Source of the DNA: Gonium pectorale | Taxonomy: Eukaryota; Chlorophyta; Chlorophyceae; Chlamydomonadales; Volvocaceae | Direction: 5' to 3' | DNA: 64,000 bases | Assembly (NCBI GenBank): GCA_001584585.1 | Contig: LSYV01000071.1 | Coordinates: forward strand, 236,309-300,308 | Shown: piece by piece, positions 1 through 12,324 of the stretch | Layout: the number at the start of each line of letters is the position of its first letter | How positions within the stretch are numbered: position 1 is the stretch's first letter | Program-made: the position numbers and the translations under genes | The notes under the pieces: model-generated | Told to the model about the DNA's origin: nothing | Seen by the model: the letters and a program-made list of their open reading frames with translations, nothing else | Database searches by the model: none

Positions 1-341
1 TCTACACATTCATATAATTACTCGCGGTAATGCGTCGCCAGCCTCTGCGGCTCTCGTGGCCCCGATTGCTCAAATGAATGTGGTGCGTCCCGTACACGGA
101 ATGCGTCCTATGTGATTGGCTGTGGTTTTGCTCGTAGGCTTGCGGTGCTTGCGTTCCGGCTCGCGCGCGCAGCGCAGTCGGCGAGGGTGGGGGGTTCTGC
201 CCAGGGCGGGGTGTTGGGGTGGGGGGGGGGCGTCGGCTTGCTTGGGGTGGGGTGGGGTGGGTGGGATCGTTGCACGGGTTGCCTGGGGATCTTTGCGGCG
301 TTGCAGGGCTCGGCCTGTAGCGGTGGTGGACTGCCGGTAGC

Positions 342-490
342 TGCAGGATGGGCCTGTGGTGGTAGGGTTGTGGGTTTCAGGCCCATAGCAGGAGCTTGAA
401 GGACTTCGCTACTCGCTGCAGGTTGGGCCTGTGGTGAGCGTGGCAGGAGGTTCTAGGCCCCTGGCAGGAGCTTGAAGAACTTTCTGCAAT
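342..490. repeat. imperfect tandem duplication, about 75 bp period
   Basis: Two neighbouring copies share GGGCCTGTGGTG near the start and GCAGGAGCTTGAAG near the end, starting about 75 bp apart (near 342 and 417). The middle of the unit has diverged. It looks like an old local duplication. Confidence 0.6.
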
Positions 491-968
491 TCTGCCTCTT
501 GCTGCATGCAAGGGCAGGGAGGGTTTCGGCTTTGTGTGTGCCGTGCGAGGGCGGTCGCTTCGTAGCAGACCTGTACCGCAAGTGGTACGGGCCCCCTGCA
601 CTCCCTCTAATGTAACCGATTCCTAACCAAGGTAACCGTCAGGAGGTAAATCGTGGCCGGACCCAGCCCAGCCCAGCCCAGAGAGATTAGGGCACATGGG
701 TAACTCTTCACAGAATTAATTAATGAAAGGTGGATGAGCATGCAGTGGCCAGAACGATTTCCGCCAACCAAGGGCCGCTCGTGTTGTGATGCGCTTGTGC
801 CACCGCACTAATTTCGGATGGGGCCATCGCCGCTGACAGCCCACAGCAGTGGCTGAGGTTAGGGGGGACCGCAGGCCACCACTTCCTTGCAAAAGAACGC
901 CAAAAAGGCATTGCTGCCAGCGCGCGAAAAATGAAACGGAAACAGGGAAGGCACGCATTCCGGTGCCG

Positions 969-973
969 TTACA
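969..973 (-). terminator. TGTAA polyadenylation motif, SPFH gene
   Basis: TGTAA on the minus strand, about 320 nt past the SPFH stop codon. TGTAA is the usual green-algal polyadenylation signal. It is assigned by position only. Confidence 0.4.
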
Positions 974-1294
974 CGTCGGTGGCAAGCATCCGGCAGTATG
1001 CAAGCATACGACACGGCCACCGCTGACCGGGTGATTGAAGGTACTTCGTCAAACGCTGGACGGTAAACCGCGAAGTTTATTTGACAATCCCAACACCGCC
1101 CGGAAGATAGCCCATCCACGCGCAGACGCGCCAAGACATGCATAACACCGCAAGAGCAGCAGCAGCAGTGTGCTAACGGGGTCAAGACCCATCATGACGG
1201 GTAGCGCTTATCCAGTGCAGCAGCATTGAAACAGCAAACTAAAATGCGATTGCACATATGGCTAACTGCTATGCTGGCATTCACCATTACGGCG

Positions 1295-4200
1295 CTACGC
1301 GTTGGGTCCGCCAGCACCTGCGCCACCCGCCAGGTGGGCTGCCGAGTCGGACTCCCCATGCTCCGCCCCTTCGGACGCCGCTGCCCTGCCGGCGGCCAGC
1401 CGCTTCGTCCCTAGCAGAGTGCCGCTACCCCCACCGCCTGCGCTCCCGTCTCCGAGGATGAGTGGCAGGCCGTTCCGAGCGTTACCCACCACTACAACCT
1501 GCGCGCGACAGATAGCATAACAGCAACGCGCATATATGAGGTCAACACATGGGACAGGACAGCCAAAGGACAGAGAGGGTAAGGGTGCGCGCCAAGAAAG
1601 CGCAGCTTGGCGTACACGGGATGCGTTACGGGGGCAACAGGCAGCACACCGGAAGTTGACTGCGTGATCCCCACCTTTGCGTTTAGTGATCCAGCCAGCT
1701 TCTCGGTGGCCTCGATACCCTTCCATTCAAGCAGCGCGTCGCTGATGCCCTGTGGGAGAGAGGGGAGGGGAGGGGGCTGCCTTTGAAGGGGTGGGGTTAT
1801 CATGCACGGAAACGGTGATTAACACATGCTGCGAAAATGGCGTAATGGCGATGGCGCGTTAGCAGTAGTACGCTCATGTCACGGTGTCCCTGCGGGACCA
1901 CAGCTCCTTAAGCGCCCTGGCCGGCGATGAACGCCTAAAGTGGGCAGTTATGGCAGCCCTGCAGGGTCGCACCAACCTGTGAAACGATGTTCTGGAAGTC
2001 CGCGATACCTTGAGCCTCAATGCGCTTGCGCTCGGCCTCCTGACGCTCTGCGACGAAGGGTGAAGGGGCGCGAGGGTGTTGGGCTGGAACAAGGCCCGGA
2101 TGGACGAAATCGAATGGCTTTTGGATAGCGTGCTGCTGATATGCATGAGGCCGAGTGAACGCACCTGCCCCGCCGCCTGCGCTCACCCGTCCCTCCGGAA
2201 ACCGTGTGTATACGGGTGGGAAACCCTCACAGTTCCGGCCCGCCCCTATTGTAGACACGAATGCTCGCTCGACGCCAACCTCGGGGCAGGGAGGCGGTGG
2301 TTTACCGGGGAGCGGTCTGAACATGTCACGCCCAGCGGTTTTACACATCCAAAATCGCACGTGCACACCGTGGATGCTGTGCCTGTTCAGTGCCCAGCGC
2401 GCAAAATACATACATGCACAAACACGTGTGCAAGACAGTGTGCACCACAAGCGCCCTCAGAGCTTGCCAAAGGCCGCGGATCCCAGTGTCAATCGCTATA
2501 CAAGAGGCTGGGGAGTGCATCGGGACTCTGTGAGATTGGCTGGTTGCCAAACCTAGGCGTGCACATGGGAGAATTCCAGCTACGAGGCAAGGCCACAGAC
2601 ACGCAACAACGCAGCCCGACGGCTTGCATGGGTAGGGGCACGCAGCTCAAATGCAGCCAGACCTGGACGCGTTGTGATACATGCTTCTCCGAAAAGTCAG
2701 TCGGGTGACCGAAACGTTAATAGCTTTGACGCTGTACTGTTCCGAAGCTGCTGGTGCGTATTCCTTGCGAGGAGCGCCAGCTGTTGCTGCGATTACGGCC
2801 CGCAACCAGCACACTACCTTTCCTGGCGGCACTGGGGAACCCGCGCTTCGAGTCGTTCTTTGCTGCCCGAATCTGCAACCCCAACCCCGGTTTCATAGGG
2901 CGGTGTCTGCGTGCGTGCGTGCTGCTTGTCCCGGGAACCCGCCCCCCTCCCCTACTGCTACCCAGCACCCCTACTCCCCTTGGGTTGATGTCCCAACGTC
3001 ATGGAGCTCGCATCAACCCCAACATCGCTCACGAACTCGCTGGAGCCCAGTACATCGCGGACCGCATGCGGGCGGCGGTCAGTCGCCCTGCACCACAGCC
3101 CCACCTCAGCCGCCGGGAGGCCCCGCATGCTGGCGAAGGCGCTGGAGCCGCCGCCGCTTCTGCGTCAGACCGCTGACCGCTACACGGCTTCCATCCCGGC
3201 GGCGGAACCACCGGTTAGCCGTCACCCCGTCTTCCGGGCGCCGTCGCTGCCTCTGCTCCTCCCGGCTGACCGCCGCCCGCTCGCGCTGCCCGCCCCGCGC
3301 CCCCCACCCGGCCCGCACCCTGGCCTGCCGGCGGCTGGGACGCCGTCGTCAGCATCGGCGCCCAGGAGTCGTCCCGCCGGCGCACAGCGTACCGTCTTCC
3401 GGACCCACCGGCGGTTGTGGAGCCACCGTCTACGGTCGCACCCGCTGCCGGCCCGTACCTCTGCTGGCCTGTGCCCGGGAAAGGAACAGGGGGACCGGAC
3501 CTGCCACACCCCGTGTGACAGGGGTGATGGTCCCCATGTCCCGGCACAGCCTCACCACTTCCCCGCTAACCGCCCCTCCCTTGCATGTTCTTGCTAGCTT
3601 TGCTCTGCACCCCCTGCTTGTACACCGGTGACCCCTAATGTGTGGGGCTCTCCGGCTCGGCCGTGTTGTGGGGAACCGCTTATGGGTCCGCGCACGGTGC
3701 ACAACCTTGCCTACTCATCCCCCGATGCCCATGTCTGTCGTACCCCCGTACGGTCCGCCTGCCTTTTCTCCTTGCCATCCCGGTCTCTTTCCGTTATCCG
3801 CAGCAAATTGGCAACGGGTTTTCTGTATGGCACGTCCCTCCTCTGCCTCTGCTTTGCCTTGCCCGCCCCGCATGTTTGGCCGTCATCCATCGGTAACTTC
3901 TTCCGCTGCTGTCGCACCCGCCCGCCCCGTAGGTCAGTACGAAGTGGTGATCGGGTCAGTGCCGTTGGGAAAGTGCGTATGGGCAGGCCCGCGCTCGCGG
4001 CGCCAGTGCTGTGCCAGCCTGTTCGCGTGGTAGGTAGGGTGGGTAGGCATGGGCTTTCCTCCGCCTCCCCTTCAACTTATTAGCGACTACGATCAGCGGA
4101 GGTACGCTGCAGCGCTGCTCGCTTGTCGCTGACGTCCAAGTTTCACAGGTCGTCCACAATTACGCCAAGACATTACTTTATTGAGTATGCGATTCGGTGT

Positions 4201-5960
4201 CCGCGACGCGACCCGTTGCCCTTCTTCATGACCCTACTCCCGCCCCCGCCCTGACCCGCCTACCCTTCATCAGCACGAACTCCATCCTCTGGCTGTCCTG
4301 CTCCGCCATCAGCTTCTGCTCAATGGCAGTAGTCACCAGCCTCTGACGGCCCGGGCGAACCAAACCACGGCGTGATGAAGTACAGCGGACCCGGCACCAG
4401 CAGCAGCAAACATGGAGAGCGGGAAGGGAGAGGGAGGCACCAAGTTACAAAACGGGTGCGGACGGCAACCGAGCAGCACCACTGCCAATCGTGAAGTGCG
4501 TAGCACCTACTGCACCGCGCGGCACTCACCGGTAGTACCACCTTCCGCAGCATGGCCTGCTCCACCTCGATCCCGCGGGCCCTCAAGTTCTGGTTGAGCT
4601 GCACTTTGATGCCCGCGGACAGCTCGTCGCGGGAGGCGGAGTAGAGCGCCTTGGAGGACACCGAGGCGGTCAGCGAGCGGACGGTGGAGGTCACCTCGGG
4701 CAGCAGCACAACCTGGTGGGATGGGAGGGGCGGCGGCAGACGACGAGCAACGGAGCCGAGGGGTAGAGCCGTTGACGAAGACAGGCGGGAACGGGGGGGA
4801 GACGGGGAGGGGCGGTTTCGGGTGTGGATAGGTGGCAGATGACAAAGGCTGCGTACCCCGCACGACACCGGTATCCAGGCACACGCTTGCGCCGGGCTGC
4901 TGGATTTATGCTCCCAACTCAGCTTGCATATGATCCCTGCCCAGTTTGAACTCCCCTTCATTGAGGCAATCGGATTCTTTTCGTTCTTTCTTGAAGGCAG
5001 GGGCCTGATTTGGGCCCTAGAACTCACGTCCTTGTACAAAGTGCCGACCGTGAGGTACAGCTGCCGTACCATATCCGCATCGATCCGGTACAGTATTGAG
5101 ACTGCGGTGCGTGCGGTATGGAGGGACAGGGGCAGATGCGCCCTTCAATTCAAGTAAGTACGAAAGCGCTGTACGGACACGCATCATAGTGTTAGGCAAT
5201 ACCATCCTCGCTGCTTATGCTCTCGTATGTGCGGGAGCAGAAAGGGCGGACTAGAGTCCATGGAGAAGTTCTGTTCGGGGCGAAGATGCCCCGGACCTAC
5301 CGTCCAGCTCCACGATGAGTCCCTCCGTGGTGGGCACATTGAGGGTCAGCTCCAACAGCTGGGTCTTGAGCGAGAAGCTATGCACGTTTGCGAAGAGCAT
5401 CTTGAGGTGCATTCCCGAAGGAATGGTTCTAGTTGACACATACCCTGTGGCGGGGGAGCAAAGACGTTTATTGAAATTGCATAAAGGCCATGTATGTATG
5501 TATGTGTGTCCAAAGTATTACGCTCGCTGCGTGTATGCATGTGTGTTTGACATGACGGCGTGCCCAAAGACATCGAAGTATGTTAAAGGCACTACAACGT
5601 GTTGCGTATGTGTGTATGTGTGTGTACAGTACGCCTGCGACATTTGACAAGATGTGTATGAATGTACCGAGACCAGCGAGACCTACCGAAGAAGTCAACC
5701 ACTGCCAGGTGCCCCGCCGGGATGCTCACGATAGGCCACCCAACCAGAAGAAGGACTAGGATGAAGGAAGCAAACACCGCGAGCTTCAGCTCGAACCCCC
5801 TGCACAGCCGCAAGCGACAGATGAATACCCAACCATATTGCGCCAGACTTGCGCTGTGAGAGCGTTTGCAAGCGATGCACCTGCTACTCTGGGGCCTATG
5901 ATGAGGCTTGTGCTCTTTGCGCTCCGGATCTTCAATGCACTGGAATGGTTGCGCTTTCAT
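1295..5960 (-). CDS. SPFH/Band 7 (prohibitin-like) membrane protein
   Basis: Eight exons, about 5960-5687, 5444-5301, 5101-5028, 4712-4530, 4342-4264, 2047-1977, 1749-1675 and 1498-1295, join in frame to 367 aa. The N-terminus is basic, then comes one hydrophobic segment (LAVFASFILVLLLVGWPIV) followed by the SPFH domain. Prohibitin hallmarks are VVLLPEVTSTVRSL, LRARGIEVEQAML, MEFVLMKERQEAERKRIEAQ (split cleanly by an intron) and LLEWKGIEATEKLA. The C-terminal tail is Gly/Ala-rich and unlike classic mitochondrial PHB1/2. Known of the family: SPFH proteins form membrane-anchored ring scaffolds that modulate proteases or microdomains. The exact paralogue and compartment are unknown. The start at 5960 is tentative, because exon 1 may contain an 85-nt intron that also keeps frame. 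One intron (1.98-4.26 kb side) is unusually long at 2.2 kb. Confidence 0.85.
2048..4263. other. 2.2 kb intron of the SPFH gene with decayed foreign sequence
   Basis: Its boundaries are fixed by exons that end FVLMK and begin ERQEAERKR. It is several times longer than most introns here. On the opposite (+) strand it carries long Pro/Arg/Ala-rich open stretches, including RINPNIAHELAGAQYIADRM near 3030, which look like decayed retroelement coding sequence. I could not name the element. Confidence 0.45.
5480..5650. repeat. TATG/GTGT-type simple repeats in an SPFH intron
   Basis: Several short runs of ATGT and GTGT lie within intron 1 of the SPFH gene (for example 5490-5508 and 5605-5628). It is low-complexity sequence with no apparent function. 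Confidence 0.6.
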
Positions 5961-7628
5961 GATGACAACTAGCTTCGAGGCGCAACGTGTACAAAGGGGC
6001 TCACTTAAAGTAGACTCAGACTAAAAGCTGACAAGGAGTGACAATAGTCTTGTCGATTGATGCTATGATACGGTGTGACGACGGGAACAATTGGGAAAGC
6101 CGGTTCCGTTGACGGCATGTGGGTGCAGCTGCGATCGTGCTCGTCCATCCCGGGCTGCCAGTCGCGCAATCGAAGTAGTACACCGCACGATGTACGTGCA
6201 ACGACAGAGAGACGGTTGCGTCCCAGACGGTCCGGGTATGTCGATGTTGCTCGGGTGTCGACGTTGCCACCAGCGCTTACTAGGACTAGACCCTCGGGCG
6301 CCCGTCCCGCCATTCCCGCTGATCCGAACCGCCGAGCAAATCGTCTGGTTCGCGCCAACGGCCATTCCTCTGGGCCCTGATGGAGCTGCTGGCACTCTTG
6401 CGCAGCGGCCTTGTAGAAGACGCCTATCCTCCTCCGAAGGTCGGTTGGAAGCGCGCCCCTTCAGCGCGTCATCCCGCAATGACCCGCTGAACAAGCTCCC
6501 TAGACTCGATGGACAGCCTACTTCCTCTACTTCCGACCATCCTCATGTTTACGTACTTAGCAGAGCAGAGGGTATTGCAGGTATTGCCAACGGGCACACG
6601 TGTCAAATCGGCTACATGCGAACATCCATTGGCGATGTCCCAGGAGTGAGAAGGCGTGTCACCTGTGTGTCCCCGACACGGGGAGTTGCTGCAGACTATG
6701 AGACGTCAGCATTTGTACGGCAACCGGATGTCAATTGAGAAAGTGTGCATCAGAGCCAAAGCATAGCAGCCGAAGCGCGCACGTTGGCATGGGCGACAGG
6801 GGGCGACCGCCGGGTGCGAGCGCAAACATTTACATTCTGTAGCCAACACCGCCATCGGCCACCAGAGCATCACGAGTTGCACATGTCTACGATCGAGTCG
6901 CTCTTCTCTCTCAACCGCATGGCGCCGTAGCGGGCCTCCGAAGCAAAATTGACCCAGCTCGACGCTGTCCCACTCGGGCTACAACCACAACTCCCCAAAA
7001 CACTGCATCAGGTGCGCCCAGCCCCTCGTGGCACGCACGGCTCACCCATGCATCCGGTTAACGAAACTCGACAACAGATCCATGGCGGGTCTGGCCCACT
7101 ACCTCCCAAGTCGTTAGGAGCCATTCGCTCCCAGGCGCCAAGAGGCATAACGTACTGCGAACAGCGGTCATATGTCATACGAACCTGCAACGACCCCTCA
7201 TCCTGCGAGGTCGGACAGTATGGGTCGCGCCACGTGCTTGCGCATTAGGGTGACGGTCAAACGTCCTCCTCTCAACGCGCCGCCACCCCCAACAAAGGCC
7301 AACTGTCTCCACTTCGCGGGGCAGTAACACTGCTGCCCCGCTGCGGAACCTTTTCCAGCGGCGGGCCCTGCAGCTAGGGCTGGCGCCGCAATTCGAGTTG
7401 TCGCCCGTAGCACCGGAAGCCCGCAATGCAAGGCGAAGATCCGCTGCCAGCGTGAGCACGCGGCCCCATCCGCTGCGCAACGCTGCTGCAGCCTATGCCC
7501 TAGCCACACAAGCATCGGGCCAGCCGGCCAGCCGGCAGACGCCAATCAAATGCCGGTCAGCCGCTTTGGCGACGGGCCGGGCCCAACGCAGGGGACTTGC
7601 TGCTGCCACCGCTCCCGCTGCTGCCGCT
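5961..7628. other. intergenic: SPFH promoter side and PDHB 3' UTR
   Basis: A 648-nt open frame on the plus strand (6091-6738) has no recognisable domain, no splicing and a long opposing open frame, so I treat it as chance in GC-rich DNA. A TGTAA motif near 6830 may end the PDH E1 beta transcript. Confidence 0.5.
6830..6834 (-). terminator. TGTAA polyadenylation motif, PDH E1 beta gene
   Basis: Minus-strand TGTAA about 795 nt downstream of the stop at 7629. I noticed none nearer. A 3' UTR this long is normal in volvocine algae. Confidence 0.35.
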
Positions 7629-10600
7629 CTAGACGGCCGCAGGCACGCGGCCGCCCACGATCCGCTCCACCGCCTCCACCACCTGGCTGCTCTGCACGAT
7701 GGTGGCCGCCTCCAGCTCGTACGCGTAGGCGGTGGGCACGTCCTGGGAGGACAGGCGGATGACCTCGTGGTCCAGCTCGTTGAAGAGGGACTCGTTGATG
7801 ACGGCGGACAGCGAGGCGCCGATGCCACCTGCGGGCGGGGACCGGGGGTGAAAGGTCAGCACCAAGAGGATCACGGACGAACAGGCTCACGGGCATTCTC
7901 TGTCATGATGAGGATGGGGGCGTAGGGAGGAATGCGGCATGTGGCGTTGAGGGGACGCCACGCGCAGGAGGACCAGTTCCAGGCACCAATTCGTGGAATG
8001 CCATCTTTCGAATGAAAAGTCTTGATTGCAACAGGGAGACGGGGATGGCGTGCGGTTGGGCAGCTCCGGCTGCCACCCGACTTCCAGGCGGTGCCTGCTG
8101 GGGGCCGCATTCACGGCCCAGTCCCGCTAGCACCAGCCCACCCGCCACCCACCGGTCTTCATGCACTCCTCCACGATGATGGCCTTGCGGGTCTTCTTGA
8201 TCGACTTGGAGATGGTCTCCATGTCGAAGGGCTTGAGGCTGATGAGGTCAATCACCTGGAAGCGGAAGCATTTGGGTTCAGGGTGTCGAAAGGAAAATAC
8301 ACAGAGAAAGTGGCAGCATAGGGGACCGCCAAACAAGTTACGAGGCGCCCCCCCGCCCCACGAGGCCTTCATCCCCCCGCCCCCCTCACCTTGCTGCTCC
8401 CTCCCGCATCGCGAAGCCCATCCCGCCACGCTCGTGCCCCGCACCCATGAAGCGATGTACTCACCTCGGGGTTGTAGCCCTTCTTCACGAGCTCGTTGAC
8501 GGCCTGCATGACCACGTAGCGCATGCGGCTGTAAGTGAAAATGGACACGTCGGCGCCCTCGCGCACCACCTCGGCCCGCTCCAGGCAGGCCACCTCGTCC
8601 TTGTCGCCTGCCTCGCCCTTCACATTGTACAGCAGCACGTGCTCGAAGAAGATGATGGGGTTGTCGCTGCGGATGGCCTGCGCGGCGAGGGCGGGGCGGG
8701 TTCCGAGTGGGTGGACGGTTGTGACTGGGTGGGGGCACAAGGCTGAGCGTAGGAGCGGGTACGAGCGTCGAGAGAGATGGGAGCTAGAGCTGCAGTGTCT
8801 GCATGCTGTAAGACTGTGCGCACAAGCGGAGGAAGGGTCTCTCGGTGGGGCCGCCCCCGAGGGGCAGATTGCACGGGGCCCTCGTGGTGTGGCCCTGTAG
8901 CAAGATCCAGGAAATCAAGAACAACCCGGAGGCATAACCGGCCCCACGATGTGCGTCGGCTTAACCATTTAACTACATCTCATGCATCGGTGTGCGGATC
9001 CGTGGCGACCGACGGGAATGGCGGCAAGATCCCCCTCCCGCGCATACAGCCTGCCAAGCGTGCAGTCCATCGCCCAATCGTCCTCACTGCCCCATCAAGC
9101 CCCTATCATTCCCCATTCCATGCCCACGTCCCACACTACCATGAAGGCCCTCGACTCAGCTGGTCGTGCAAGTTGCTCTACGGCGCAGACTAGCCGGCTA
9201 GCGGATGAGGCATATGCTCGGTTCAGCAGTCGCGCCCCACTCCACCACAGCTGGCCGCTCATCGCAGTACGCTTATGTAGTAACGTATTGAGCATGCGTG
9301 GACGCGTCGAGGCCCTTGTGCAATCGTCGTGGCCAACAACGAGGCTACTTCATCCCACGGTGACACCTCCCCGAGTGAGGATGCTTTGCGCGGCGCTGCG
9401 ACCTACGGGTCCCACCATCCGTCACCACGGACACCCTCAAAGCTTCAGTGGCATTGGTTGCTCACGGCTTTCATACGACCGCGTTTGGGTAAGTAACCCT
9501 GCACCCGGCGGGTTGTGAGGCGATTGGAAGGGGTACTACCTGCTTCCTCGCCTTGCACTTTGGACCTTCGACGCCGCCCTCCTTACCTCCAGTGTGTTCC
9601 TCGCGTACCCCGTGACGTCTCTAATGATACCACCGCCACCCATCCAACAAGTAACGCCCCTGCCTCCCCGTGCCTCCGAGACTCGCCTCTCGCCAATGGA
9701 AAACGCCCCCCCTGCCCCGAGTCCATCCTGACCCTCCCTGCCCAGACCCACCGCCTTGAGCAGCGCCTTGGCGTTGCGCACGGTCGAGCACGCCACGAGC
9801 TGCACTCCGGGGATGGACTGGAAGTACGACTCGAGGCGCTGCGAGTGCTCGGCACCCAGCTGGCGGCCCACGCCTCCGGGTCCGCGGATGACTAGGGGCG
9901 TCTTGAATTGGCCGCCGCTGGTGTAGTGCAGCATGCCGCAGTTGTTGGAGATTTGGTTGAAGGCCAGCAGCAAGAAGCCCATGTTCATGCCCTCCACGAT
10001 GGGGCGGAGGCCAGTCATGGCGGCGCCCACGCCCATGCCCGTGAAGCCGTTCTCTGTCAAAAAAGAGGGAGAAGCAGTGGAGGCCCACGTGAAGAGCAAG
10101 GCCATGATTAAGGATGCAGGCTGATGAGAACGGAATGGGGAGGAACGGGATCCAGGAGTGCTCAACTGGCAGGCTCGAGCCGTCGTATTGAAGGGGCACA
10201 GACGAAAGAAGATGGATGTCTAGGGACGAAAAGCCCTCCAACAGGCGGATGCACTGGCCGGACCGGGAAAGTAGGGCCCAAGTCGCCTAAGACCTGTTCC
10301 TCACGGCAAAGACCCAAACCTGGCCGTCTTGCCTACCGGCCTTAAAAGGCTATTATATAGTGATGCGCGACAAAACATCTCGAGTATGCGACAACATTGC
10401 CGCAGGGCGATGCTCGCCAGATGGTTAGGGGCGCACAGGCAAGGATGGAAGGTGAGAAGCGGGGAAGAGCAGCAGGTGCGTGGGAATGACAGAAGGGTAT
10501 TGTGGCACGGGGAGGGGTGCCGATCGAGAGGGGCCTCAGGGCCAGCAGACACTGCCCTCCTTTGGTCCACCGCAGTGCTCTAATCCCAAGCCACACATGT

Positions 10601-11266
10601 TGGCCCAGGGAGCAGCAGACCACGGCAGCCAGTCTGTCCCCATTGCCCTTTGGTATGCCCCGACCATGCGCATATGGCCCCGCCCCACCCCGCTCCCCAG
10701 AAGCCCTCGTGGTGGCCACGCAGACGCACCGCAAATAGGCGTGTCAAGCACACGCATATCCCCATACTTCTTGTACAGGCCCAGGGTGCACTTGTAGCTG
10801 CCGCCATAGTGGCCCACATCCTCGCCTGCAAGGGGAAAACATGGCCAACCGCGAGATCCCTCCGCGTCAGCAATAAACACCGCGGCGCCCTTTTCCCTAC
10901 CAACATGCAGGTCAGCTAAGGATCGTGTGTTAACAATAATCCAATTTGTGATATCATGTCAGAGCGAGCACCAGGCCGCAACGCTCACCCATCACACAAA
11001 CAGTGGGGTCGCGCTCCATCTCCTCATCGATGGCCTCGCGCAGGGCCTCCCACATCATAATCTCCTTCTTCTGGGCCTTGGCCGCGGCCAGGGCGCGCCG
11101 CCCAGACCGAACTGCACCGCAAGCACGCGTTCAAGATCATGTTTGCTGAGCGCTAGATTATTTCAGCTGTTTCCTAATTGTGCCCACCTGCAGGCACGGT
11201 GCGCAGGCCGGGGACCGCGGCAGCGCGGTGGCCCGCAGCAACACGAGCGTTGCGAGACGCGAGCAT
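7629..11266 (-). CDS. PDHB: pyruvate dehydrogenase E1 component subunit beta, plastid type
   Basis: Seven exons (about 11266-11188, 11111-10989, 10825-10730, 10053-9752, 8677-8465, 8255-8153, 7828-7629) join in frame to 371 aa. Residues 1-40 form an Arg/Ala-rich, acid-poor organelle presequence. The mature part starts near [15 protein letters not shown], then [49 protein letters not shown], a histidine-containing FFEHVLLYN and [13 protein letters not shown], the pattern of the transketolase-like beta chain. Role (family knowledge): with E1 alpha it performs the thiamine-diphosphate decarboxylation of pyruvate that feeds acetyl-CoA synthesis. The long QLGAEHSQ and YNVKGEAG forms resemble plastid rather than mitochondrial E1 beta, so fatty-acid synthesis is the likely sink. 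Start chosen because exon 1 supplies a presequence and splices into AVRSGRR without breaking frame. Confidence 0.95.
9095..9295 (-). mobile_element. possible LINE fragment inside a PDH E1 beta intron
   Basis: A short open frame within the 1.07-kb intron (8678-9751) contains [16 protein letters not shown], loosely resembling the C-terminal region of algal non-LTR retrotransposon proteins, where an RxWN motif is followed by a Ser/Arg-rich stretch. Very short and weak; it may be chance. Confidence 0.2.
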
Positions 11267-11941
11267 TCTGCAGCTGTGAGTGGGTCAAAGATGGGAAACT
11301 TAACCCTAGGGCAATTCCAGCGTCTGCGAGCGAGAGTGGAGTGCTGAGGGTACGGGGGTACGGCTTGTAACGCTCAAACCTCCCGAAAGTCTTCTACTGA
11401 TACCTGACTTGTGCATCTAACAACGTGTCATTGGGGAGACAAATTATTGGACAGGTCGACCGCTGCAGCGGCGCAACCCGAGGAACGCAGAGCGTCTAAC
11501 CCCGAACCTTCCCTTATCACAGCAGCCTCCTGTCACGCAATGTCACTCAACTTGTTGTCACCCGATCGACGGGCGGCCGGTCCAATACCCGGTCCATGAC
11601 ATGCCCGCCAGTATGCCCGCCTGCTTGCCTCGTATGACACGTCCCCAAGACAGCGCAATACAGCACCGCCTCAGTTGCCTCAAGGCAATTCAAGGCTGGC
11701 AGCCGCACGGACCGTTGGCTACGCGGCTATCACGTCTGTATCACGCCTTTCGCATTCGCGCTGGACTGGGTGCCCGCGGGTGTAGAAATCGCTGGCCGCA
11801 GGTGGCAGAGTCTACGACAGCGACAACAGCACCCAGCACGCCCCATCCACCAAGTCATGCCAATGTGGCTACACCGCTGCCCCACCAGGGCTCGTGCGCT
11901 CGCAGCCTGGCTATCTTCCGTCGGGGCGATTCATTTAGCCT

Positions 11942-12093
11942 GACGAAAAAACTTAAAACTCGACGAGGTTTTTCGTCCGGAGACGCCTCCTAATGGGCAT
12001 TTTTCGTAGACGAAGCCCCTTTGCGGGGCTAGGGTTTTCGTTAGGGCACCCTCGTCTGGGCCCGCCACAAAAGGGGGTGTTTTTCGGAAAAAC
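11942..12093. repeat. cluster of short inverted repeats (stem-loops)
   Basis: Four stem-loops lie in 150 bp. GACGAAAAAAC (11942-11952) pairs with GTTTTTCGTC (11968-11977) with one bulge. TTCGT-AG-ACGAA lies at about 12003-12014. AGCCCC-TTTGC-GGGGCT spans 12014-12030. GTTTTTC-G-GAAAAAC spans 12079-12093. The surrounding sequence is T/A-richer than its neighbourhood. Confidence 0.7.
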
Positions 12094-12324
12094 GTTTAAG
12101 ATAGCCAGTCTGTGCGCTCGTTAGCATCGCCCGCCCTGCCCTGCCCCAGCTGCCCTGGTAACTGCGTGAGTATACCGGGCGCTTCTTGCACATGGGCAGG
12201 GGCCGTGCTGTGCAGGAGCTAACAACGTGTGGCAAGAGGCGAGACGCATGGCCCCTGACACGCAATGCCCGGTAACTAGACGGGAAGCCGCTCGCCATGG
12301 CCAAACAATTGCTGAGGAGAGAGG

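Larger units (their letters stand above)
1..1294. other. 3' flank of the SPFH gene, no gene seen
   Basis: No open frame here shows a recognisable domain or plausible splicing. It holds a G-run-rich stretch (about 200-265), an imperfect tandem duplication (about 342-490), and a candidate polyadenylation motif for the minus-strand gene that ends at 1295. Confidence 0.6.

Noticed and set aside
2681..3631. 316-aa plus-strand frame in the SPFH intron, considered as a nested gene
   Set aside because: Pro/Arg/Ser-rich low-complexity, competing open frames in all phases, no domain. Kept only as a possible decayed element.
6091..6738. 215-aa plus-strand open frame between SPFH and PDH E1 beta
   Set aside because: No motif, no splice structure, and an equally long frame on the other strand; expected by chance at this GC content.
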